NCBI GenBank assembly: GCA_050485785.1
Contig: JBJHCA010000063.1
Location: forward strand, 1 to 19,754
Source: JBJHCA01 sp050485785
Lineage (GTDB): Bacteria; Bacteroidota; Bacteroidia; Chitinophagales; Saprospiraceae
DNA length: 19,754 bases
Direction of reading: 5' to 3'
The position numbers and the translations under genes were made by a program. This document shows positions 7,263-13,400 of the stretch, piece by piece. The notes beneath the pieces are model-generated. The model was not told where the DNA came from, made no database searches, and was given only the letters and a program-made list of their open reading frames with translations. Positions within the stretch are counted from its first letter, which is position 1. Each line of letters starts with the position of its first letter.

Positions 7263-8915
7263 TTATTCTCCTCCGCCTTCTTCTCCACCACCTTCTTCTC
7301 CGCCTCCGGCAGCACCGCCTACCATTTGTTCAAAGGTGATGACGATAAATTCTGCAGGACGAGTGATGGCTACTTTAACGTCTACGCGCATTACCCCGTC
7401 GAGGATGTCGGTTGGAGTCATGGTTTCACCCAGGCCCACTGCAACACTGTATGCCTCTCCCGGAGAAGCACCCATCAGTGACCCGCTGAGCCATACTGAA
7501 TTCAGGAAACTGTCAATGGATGAACGTACGCGAATCCAGGTACCCGAAGTATTGGGCTCGAACACATAAGCTTCAATGGCATTCTTGATAGACTGCTCGA
7601 TCATGTTCATGGTGCGGCGCACATTGATGTATCTCCAGTCCTGGCTGTTACCATTTAGCGTGCGGGCACCCCAAACCAGTGTACCTCGGTTGACAAATGT
7701 GCGAATTGCATTGACTGCCTTACCATTGATCGGGAGGTTGAGATCTTCCTGATCTTCGCTGGTCAGATTGACAGAAGGGCTAACTACACTGTTGAGGCTT
7801 ACATTAGCCGGAGCTTTGTGTACACCGGCCAGGCGATCGGTAAGGGCATATACACCTGCCATTGCAGCACTGGGTGGCAATACATTGAGTTCTCTGCGCA
7901 TATCCTTGATAATCTGGCCATACCTTGGGCTGATGGCCAGCAGGTTTTCATGCAATACAGAAGAATCTGCAGAATCATCCTCGAGTCTTTCAATTTCAGA
8001 TTTGGTGCTTTCGAACTTTCTCACCATCCGCGGATCAGCCGTTGCGGGTGCAGGCTTTTTGCCGGGAGGAGTTTTTGAAGCTGAACTGCCACCGGAAGCT
8101 GACGATGAAGAGCCGCCGCCAGATGCAGCAGATGATGATCCGCCACTGTCAGAGCTGCCCAGGTATCTCCTTTCTGCTTCGGATACCAGCACATTTACCA
8201 GACTTTTGGTATTGCTGATATTCTTAAAGCTTAGCTCAGAGCTGCCAACCACCGTGGTATTGACCCATGGATAATACGCAGCACCAAATGCAAGATGATT
8301 GTCCCCTACGCCGGCACGGAATTCCTCAACTACATCTTCCTTGCCGTCACGAGTCTGATCGCCGTCGTAAACGTCGAGAATTGCCATGCGGTTTTGCATG
8401 CTTCCGCAATGCATCAACATAGCCTGATACAGTGAGTAACAGTCCTCCTTACTGAGCAATACCGCATCCGGAACTACTACCATAGTAGGCTCCTGCTCGC
8501 GATAAAGTGCCTGAAGCCCGCCACCTGACTTTTCATCGTTCAGGTCTTTGGCCTTTACACCACCACTGTAATCACCTACAGAAACTATGTAGCAGCTTCC
8601 GCCACCGTTGGCATAAAACAGGCGGATACTGTCGTACATTAAAAATCTGGTGCTTTTGTCCAGGGTCAGATCGTAACCTCCGTCCTTATTTCCCTTCACG
8701 GAAAAAGTAGCATGGGAAGGTCCGCCGAAAAGCCGGACAAAATCACTGAATGAATCAACGCGGGTAGGCTTGTTGTGCAATGACACAGTACCGCGCGAAG
8801 CTTTGGCTGTATATCCGATAAAGGCCGGAACAGCCGTTGGAACGGGAACCACCGATTTTCCAAAGGCGTCTTTTTCAACAAGATATACGCCAGGTGTTGC
8901 CAATTTTGTACTCAT
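7263..8915 (-). CDS. Contractile sheath protein (phage tail sheath family, Afp2-4-type)
   Basis: This 550-aa protein is the contractile sheath subunit. The N-terminus TPGVYLVEKDAFGKSVVPVP with TAVPAFIGYTA is the classical sheath start, and the C-terminus (about 400-530) has INGKAVNAIRTFVNRGTLVW, GARTL, YINVRRTMNMIEQSIKNA and TRPAEFIVITFEQM, the conserved sheath core with its connecting arms. Only one sheath gene is present, whereas Afp and PVC have three. Two low-complexity parts stand out: a Ser/Gly/Ala linker at about residues 254-280 followed by a Lys/Pro stretch, and a C-terminal tail of GGGEE repeats (about 533-550). The linker probably lies on the sheath surface. The tail extends past the normal end of the fold. 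There is no split into two proteins as in TssB/TssC, which argues against a classical T6SS. Confidence 0.96.
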   Translation of the reverse strand: MSTKLATPGVYLVEKDAFGKSVVPVPTAVPAFIGYTAKASRGTVSLHNKPTRVDSFSDFVRLFGGPSHATFSVKGNKDGGYDLTLDKSTRFLMYDSIRLFYANGGGSCYIVSVGDYSGGVKAKDLNDEKSGGGLQALYREQEPTMVVVPDAVLLSKEDCYSLYQAMLMHCGSMQNRMAILDVYDGDQTRDGKEDVVEEFRAGVGDNHLAFGAAYYPWVNTTVVGSSELSFKNISNTKSLVNVLVSEAERRYLGSSDSGGSSSAASGGGSSSSASGGSSASKTPPGKKPAPATADPRMVRKFESTKSEIERLEDDSADSSVLHENLLAISPRYGQIIKDMRRELNVLPPSAAMAGVYALTDRLAGVHKAPANVSLNSVVSPSVNLTSEDQEDLNLPINGKAVNAIRTFVNRGTLVWGARTLNGNSQDWRYINVRRTMNMIEQSIKNAIEAYVFEPNTSGTWIRVRSSIDSFLNSVWLSGSLMGASPGEAYSVAVGLGETMTPTDILDGVMRVDVKVAITRPAEFIVITFEQMVGGAAGGGEEGGGEEGGGE

Positions 8916-8949
8916 AACAAATTGTTTATTGGTTTAGAAATGGGTTTGA

Positions 8950-10044
8950 TTAAACATATACGTACATGTTGGAATACATACGCCGGGTGTCTTCGGCATC
9001 CGGTTTGATCATCTCAGCCCTCGGTACCGGAAGGTTGATCTGCATGGTTGTTTGTTTTCCGTTTTTTCGTACGCTTAACTCGTATTTGTCGTCGGGAACC
9101 TGCCTGAGCGGAAGTGGATCGTTGGAAGTGATCACTGCCACCTCTTTGCCATTCCTCAGGGTAATCATTTCGGCTTTCGTAAAGCCAATCGTCTGTTGCT
9201 TGTTGGTAATCTTATAGCCTGTTAGCTTGTGTTCTGTTCTGCGCTGTACGATAATGTATTTCCAGTACACAGATCTGGACCGGAATTGTATGATGTAACT
9301 TCGAAAAGTGATTTTACCCTTATGGGTTACTGCAAATTTCTGCCCGGGTGTGTCATCCAGAAAAAGCTCCATAAAGCCGATGGTATCAGACGGGAAAGCC
9401 CCGCGCACAGAAATAAAAGAACTGACCGGCGCTTTTTTCCCTTTTTGAGTCACCGTTATCATGCCTTCTTCATGATCGCTAAAATCCACGGGATGGGCAT
9501 GTTGGGGAAGTTTCTCGAGCCCCGGCTGAAGATATCTGGGAACTATTGCTTCATGCCTGTGATCAGTAAACGTGAGCTGGTCAAAAGAGGCCTGCCCCGG
9601 AAGTACAATACTGGTACGTGATGAGGTAATGCCCAGTTGAGTTTCCCCTTCATAGGCAGCTCCGTTGTGCAGAAAAAAATCCTCTGTTTTGTCCCTAGCT
9701 TTACAATCCCGGTTGGTAAAGTAAAATGCACGGCCACCGTCGGGGAAAGGAAGGTCGGAAAAATTGATGAACCCCTTGTCGCGCTTGCGCAATACAAAGT
9801 TCAATTTTTCGGGCAGTACACCCGGACGGGCAAAGAACTCCTCCTTGTGCCGGTTATACATAATTAAAAAGCCTCCGTCGGTGAGGGGCTTGAACAACAA
9901 GCCAAGCCGGCTTAACATTCTGGCCGTTTGCTGTGTAGGCTCAAAGCTTATTCCCCGGCATCGGTTATCCGAAAAGTAGTCATGCTGCAGCGAAACCCTG
10001 AGCAGAGGACTAAAATATTCGGCAAAACGGAGTGTTTGTTTCAT
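8950..10044 (-). CDS. Unrecognised 364-aa CIS-associated protein
   Basis: I do not recognise a domain here. The gene has ATG at 10044, sits 19 bases after the first-listed DUF4255 gene and 34 bases before the sheath gene, and so belongs to the operon. The sequence has no signal peptide or membrane helix. It is predicted rich in β-strands and turns, with many aromatic and basic residues, for example LLFKPLTDGGFLIMYN (about 49-64), INFSDLPFPDGGRAFYFTN (about 92-110) and YIIQFRSRSVYWKYIIVQRR (about 250-269). The C-terminus ends in RRMYSNMYVYV. Placement between terminator and sheath genes suggests a structural or assembly role at the distal end of the tail, such as a cap, collar or chaperone. 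This is inference from position only. Confidence 0.85.
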   Translation of the reverse strand: MKQTLRFAEYFSPLLRVSLQHDYFSDNRCRGISFEPTQQTARMLSRLGLLFKPLTDGGFLIMYNRHKEEFFARPGVLPEKLNFVLRKRDKGFINFSDLPFPDGGRAFYFTNRDCKARDKTEDFFLHNGAAYEGETQLGITSSRTSIVLPGQASFDQLTFTDHRHEAIVPRYLQPGLEKLPQHAHPVDFSDHEEGMITVTQKGKKAPVSSFISVRGAFPSDTIGFMELFLDDTPGQKFAVTHKGKITFRSYIIQFRSRSVYWKYIIVQRRTEHKLTGYKITNKQQTIGFTKAEMITLRNGKEVAVITSNDPLPLRQVPDDKYELSVRKNGKQTTMQINLPVPRAEMIKPDAEDTRRMYSNMYVYV

Positions 10045-10063
10045 GATCCTGTTCAGTTACTGG

Positions 10064-10612
10064 CTAAAAAAAGATATTGCGGTCTGTAATACCCTGTACC
10101 ATGGGAATTTCATCTTCTATCAGGTCTTCTTCAATATGCAGGCTGCGGAATCGGTATATCACCGAAGGCAGGTATTTACCGCCGATTACTCCCCAAAGAT
10201 GACCTAGCTCCGAGAAAGGCACATTGACCATTTCAACCGTTACCCTGGTAATATTGGCACTGAGTCCGGGTGTATTTTGTGGGTCAAACATGGGCTTACC
10301 CTGAAAAAATCCTATTACGCCGGAAATGAACTTGAGTGCTTCCGGGTAGTTATTGGGATTAAAATACGCGGCAAAGGAAACGTACAAATTGATGTACACG
10401 GCAGGCAGCATCCCCGCAGAACTGTTTTGATTGGAGCCGTCGCGTTCAATGTTGATCAGCGAAACGATCAGTTTGTTCTCTTCCTTGATGGCTACGGTGC
10501 CATCCTGGTTGACAATACCCGAAAGAACAATTTTGTCCTCACCGGCATCGAACTGAGATTCAAAATACTCGTTCAGCTCGCCACATACTATGGGTAACAG
10601 TTCGTGGATCAT
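10064..10612 (-). CDS. DUF4255 tail-terminator/cap protein, short copy (Afp16/Pvc16-type)
   Basis: This 182-aa protein belongs to DUF4255, the Pvc16 N-terminal family. Its members form the ring that ends the tube and sheath at the end away from the baseplate. Visible features are MIHELLPIVCGELNEYFESQ at the start, AIKEENKLIVSLINIERDG, LYVSFAAYFNP and FSELGHLWGVIGGKYLPSVI, then RFRSLHIEEDLIEDEIPMV. It is closely related to the gene just upstream (264 aa): most of the first 175 residues align without gaps, and roughly two thirds look identical by eye. This copy ends shortly after the shared domain, without the long acidic tail. Two cap proteins could form different rings or layers, or the pair may be a recent duplication that is diverging. 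Confidence 0.93.
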   Translation of the reverse strand: MIHELLPIVCGELNEYFESQFDAGEDKIVLSGIVNQDGTVAIKEENKLIVSLINIERDGSNQNSSAGMLPAVYINLYVSFAAYFNPNNYPEALKFISGVIGFFQGKPMFDPQNTPGLSANITRVTVEMVNVPFSELGHLWGVIGGKYLPSVIYRFRSLHIEEDLIEDEIPMVQGITDRNIFF

Positions 10613-10620
10613 GGTTTTTC

Positions 10621-10668
10621 GGGGTTAACTGGTTTTATTTGGGGTTATCGGGTTCTGTTTGGGTTAAT
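10621..10668. repeat. 20-bp imperfect tandem repeat (about 2.4 copies) between the two DUF4255 genes
   Basis: On the plus strand GGGGTTAACTGGTTTTATTT (10621-10640) is followed by GGGGTTATCGGGTTCTGTTT (10641-10660), which matches at 16 of 20 positions, then a partial third copy GGGTTAAT. It fills most of the 72-base gap between the two terminator-type genes, the longest gap among the upstream genes. It leaves only eight bases before the ATG at 10612, so on mRNA the repeat (AACCCC-type units) lies in the translation initiation region. Confidence 0.75.
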
Positions 10669-10684
10669 GCACAACAAAGAGTTA

Positions 10685-11479
10685 TCACAAAAAATCATCG
10701 TCCTCCTTCCTTTCATCGTCTTCATCATCCTCATGGCTCATTGTATGGTCGTCTTCCTCGCGGTCATCATCAAAGTCATCTTCATCTTCTTCGTCTTCTT
10801 CATCATCATCCCGGCCGCCAAGAATACCCAGCATACCGAGACCGGAAATTGCTTTGCCCAGCAGCCCCGAACCCATTCGGCGTTGGGTGCCGCTTCCCTG
10901 AGGATTGAATTCACCAACGGAGCCTACCTGCCCAAATGGTCCTATGGGTTCTGTAATGCCCGATACAATGGGGATTTCATCTTCTATCAGGTCTTCTTCA
11001 ATGTTTAGGCTTCTGAACTTGTATATTACGGAGTGCAGGTACTTGCCGCCTATTACTCCCCAAAGGTGTCCCAGTTCTGAGAATGGGATATTGACGATTT
11101 CGGCAGTTACTTTTTGAATAGCCGGATTGAGCCCCGGAGTATTGGCGGGGTTAAAAACAGGTTTTCCCTGAAAGAAGCCCACAACGCCAGATACAAACTT
11201 GAGCGCTTCTGCATTGTTGTTGACATTGAAGTACGCTGCAAAACTCACATAAATATTGATGTTCATGGTGGGCGTTTCACCCTTGCCGGTAAACTGGTAA
11301 TGACCATCTCTTTCTATATTGATGAGTGACACAATTAACTTGTTTTCTTCTTTCACTGCAATTTTACCGTCCAGATTTACTATCGGGCACAAAACCACCA
11401 TATCGTCTACCGTGGTGAACTGCGAATGAAAATAATCATTGAGTTCTCCGCACATAATGGGCATAAATTCGTGGATCAT
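10685..11479 (-). CDS. DUF4255 tail-terminator/cap protein with long acidic tail (Afp16/Pvc16-type)
   Basis: Residues 1 to about 175 form a DUF4255 domain: MIHEFMPIMCGELNDYFHSQ, AVKEENKLIVSLINIERDG, FSELGHLWGVIGGKYLHSVI and IEEDLIEDEIPIV. This is the family that caps the tube and sheath in contractile injection systems. After the domain comes a Gly/Pro-rich linker (about 176-222, with a hydrophobic GLLGKAISGLGMLGILGG) and then about 42 residues made almost only of Asp and Glu (about 223-264, starting GRDDDEEDEEDEDDFDDD). This acidic tail is absent from the paralogue next door. It should be disordered and strongly negative, and could bind a basic partner, perhaps the basic tails of the membrane proteins encoded just upstream. 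The gene starts 13 bases after the 101-aa membrane protein. Confidence 0.92.
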   Translation of the reverse strand: MIHEFMPIMCGELNDYFHSQFTTVDDMVVLCPIVNLDGKIAVKEENKLIVSLINIERDGHYQFTGKGETPTMNINIYVSFAAYFNVNNNAEALKFVSGVVGFFQGKPVFNPANTPGLNPAIQKVTAEIVNIPFSELGHLWGVIGGKYLHSVIYKFRSLNIEEDLIEDEIPIVSGITEPIGPFGQVGSVGEFNPQGSGTQRRMGSGLLGKAISGLGMLGILGGRDDDEEDEEDEDDFDDDREEDDHTMSHEDDEDDERKEDDDFL

Positions 11480-11492
11480 ACCTTCATGTGCT

Positions 11493-11798
11493 TTACACGT
11501 TTACTTTTGGGCCTTTCACTTTAGGCGCACCCATTTTGGGCTTGGCTGTGGAAAGGCGGTTTTTCTTTACCAATCGGTAATACAACCAGGCTAAAATTCT
11601 CGCCAGATGCACACCTCCCAGACTCAATAGAAATCCAACCAGCAATGCGCGATTTTCATTGGACTGATAGTAATCGTGGGCAATGAACATCACAAACAAG
11701 TAAGTCATTACAGCACAGGCAAGTAAAACGGGTACCAAAACGCGGGGATGCAACTCCCTGCCCAAAAAGCGGAAAAACTTACCCAGTGCTTTTTTCAT
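11493..11798 (-). CDS. Small two-helix inner-membrane protein of the CIS operon
   Basis: This is a 101-aa protein with no family I recognise. It has two hydrophobic segments, about residues 19-40 (VLVPVLLACAVMTYLFVMFI) and about 52-73 (ALLVGFLLSLGGVHLARILA), joined by a short loop with HDYYQSNENR. Both ends are strongly basic (MKKALGKFFRFLGRELHPR at the start, KKNRLSTAKPKMGAPKVKGP near the end). By the positive-inside rule both termini should face the cytoplasm. The gene starts 6 bases after the GH18-like membrane protein and ends 13 bases before the acidic-tailed terminator gene. The basic cytoplasmic tail and the acidic tail of the next gene product are a plausible docking pair, but this is speculation. 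Confidence 0.8.
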   Translation of the reverse strand: MKKALGKFFRFLGRELHPRVLVPVLLACAVMTYLFVMFIAHDYYQSNENRALLVGFLLSLGGVHLARILAWLYYRLVKKNRLSTAKPKMGAPKVKGPKVNV

Positions 11799-11804
11799 AT
11801 ACCG

Positions 11805-13364
11805 CTATACAAATTTTTTCATCCTGCGTTTGATCTGCCTCCACATCATGTAAATGATGGGTATCGCTACCAGTATCAATGCCACAGTGGATGAAATCCA
11901 ACCCAGTGCCCATGCAAACACCGCAAAAAAGATTACCAGGCCTATAAGCTGATACAACTTATGCATCAACTCTTTAGCCACAATATTGCGAACCTGCCAG
12001 TACCTGACATTGCTGTAGGCAATACCACCAATCATGAAAAGCATCACAAATGCAAGAATCGCCCTGCCGATTCGCTGGGCAATAACCCCGTACTCCTCGG
12101 CCACTACCCGCCATACCGTCTCATCCTGTATGGTGCTCATGTATGAAAGGTTCTCAAGGCTCACACCGGCAACCCCGGCCGAATCCCTGAGCCAACGGTA
12201 CTTGGCTTCCAGCGATTTATCATCTTCAAATACCATCACCGTTCCGTCCTGGAACTTGTAAAATGCCGAACCGTGACCTTCAGTCTGATAGTAAATTTCC
12301 ACCGGCTCTTCCCTTCTGTTCATGTCGAGCTGTACCCTGTTCCTGGCTTCAATTACCGGTATAAACGGCCTGTCGGTACTGATGCGGTAAAGATCTCCGT
12401 CTCTCTCGTAAACCACGGCATGCTGAGGAAAATCTACCGATAGTTTCTTCATGTTGATTCCAACACTGCGGTAATACTCCAGGGCCCCTGACAGGTCATC
12501 ACCCAATGTGGAGTGAATAATGGAAACCGAAGTGGGAGTATCGGGTAAAAAGTACGGATAGCCCTGTAACACGTAGTGATCGATATTATCATCCAGGCCC
12601 CGGATTATGTCATCGGTAAAGAACCGCCTTTCGGCAAACTCAGACGGCAGTTCGAGCATAAGCCTGATGGGGCCTCCCTGATTCCTCAGCTCTCCGACAA
12701 AACGGATCAGGTCATTACCGCTGGCTGAGGGGATGTTGCGAAAACTCAGATAGATCCCAAACCGGCCCATGTTTCTGATGCCGTAAATCTCGGACAGGAA
12801 CTCCTTGTGGTTGATGATGCTGTCGATAAACACCTGGTGGATGTCAGCTGCCCTGAAAAACACGCGGGAATTGGCCAGCTGATCTGACGGCGAAGCGCCG
12901 TAGTCTCCGTGCATGGTTACCTTGGTAAACAACTGGATCATGGAATTATCATCAACGGCCATGTCAAACATGCCATTGGTGATGGGCTCATATATGGCAT
13001 CGCTGTAGCGGGGCAGTCCGGTAAGGGGATTGATATCGTAATCACCGGCTACTAAGGCCGACAACAGGTTGTAGTAATGAAAGTAGTGCAATTCACCATC
13101 GCGGAGCAATGACCAGTTGGGTTCAATGCCGATCACGGTAAATTCGTTGTTTACCCTGTACTGATCCAGTGGCACCCGGCCATCGCCGGGGTCACCTTTC
13201 TTGCGTTTCAGCACGGCTTTCCGCTGCTTTTTGATCTGCTTTGATCCCAGTTTGGTAATTTTTTTCGCAGACCGGCTGAAATCTATCGTACCATCCTTAC
13301 ATCCGTAATGGCCGGATGCGAGGATGATGAAGATAAGGAAACCGATCAGCTTAAATGTTTTCAC
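11805..13364 (-). CDS. Exported GH18-like (probably inactive) protein with three C-terminal membrane helices
   Basis: The start is GTG at 13364. A hydrophobic signal sequence follows (MKTFKLIGFLIFIILASG), then HYGC, a possible but non-canonical lipobox at Cys22. After a Lys-rich stretch (about 33-57) residues 75-410 look like a GH18 TIM barrel: FTVIGIEPNW at the first strand, LIRFVGELRNQGGPIRLMLE, DNIDHYVLQGYPYF (compare the usual YINVMTYD), and FQDGTVMVFEDDKSLEAKYR with GVAGVSLENLSYM at the end. Where active GH18 enzymes have DGxDxDxE, this protein reads GIYLSFR (203-209), so both acidic residues and the catalytic Glu appear lost. Three membrane helices lie at about 433-452, 470-490 and 491-508, and the end is very basic. 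The GH18 call is my reading by eye. The protein probably binds glycan or acts as an envelope anchor rather than an enzyme. Confidence 0.8.
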   Translation of the reverse strand: MKTFKLIGFLIFIILASGHYGCKDGTIDFSRSAKKITKLGSKQIKKQRKAVLKRKKGDPGDGRVPLDQYRVNNEFTVIGIEPNWSLLRDGELHYFHYYNLLSALVAGDYDINPLTGLPRYSDAIYEPITNGMFDMAVDDNSMIQLFTKVTMHGDYGASPSDQLANSRVFFRAADIHQVFIDSIINHKEFLSEIYGIRNMGRFGIYLSFRNIPSASGNDLIRFVGELRNQGGPIRLMLELPSEFAERRFFTDDIIRGLDDNIDHYVLQGYPYFLPDTPTSVSIIHSTLGDDLSGALEYYRSVGINMKKLSVDFPQHAVVYERDGDLYRISTDRPFIPVIEARNRVQLDMNRREEPVEIYYQTEGHGSAFYKFQDGTVMVFEDDKSLEAKYRWLRDSAGVAGVSLENLSYMSTIQDETVWRVVAEEYGVIAQRIGRAILAFVMLFMIGGIAYSNVRYWQVRNIVAKELMHKLYQLIGLVIFFAVFAWALGWISSTVALILVAIPIIYMMWRQIKRRMKKFV

Positions 13365-13400
13365 AGGGTCAATGTATTGGGAATAATCAGGGTTTAAAGT

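Noticed and set aside
7768..8274. 168-aa open frame on the plus strand
   Set aside because: It lies antisense inside the sheath gene over its Ser/Gly-rich part. The frame is open because of biased codons, and it has no own promoter or family features.
10604..11008. 134-aa plus-strand frame with long hydrophobic runs
   Set aside because: It is the mirror of the Asp/Glu tail codons (GAT/GAA read as ATC/TTC) of the minus-strand DUF4255 gene, so the apparent membrane helices are an artefact.
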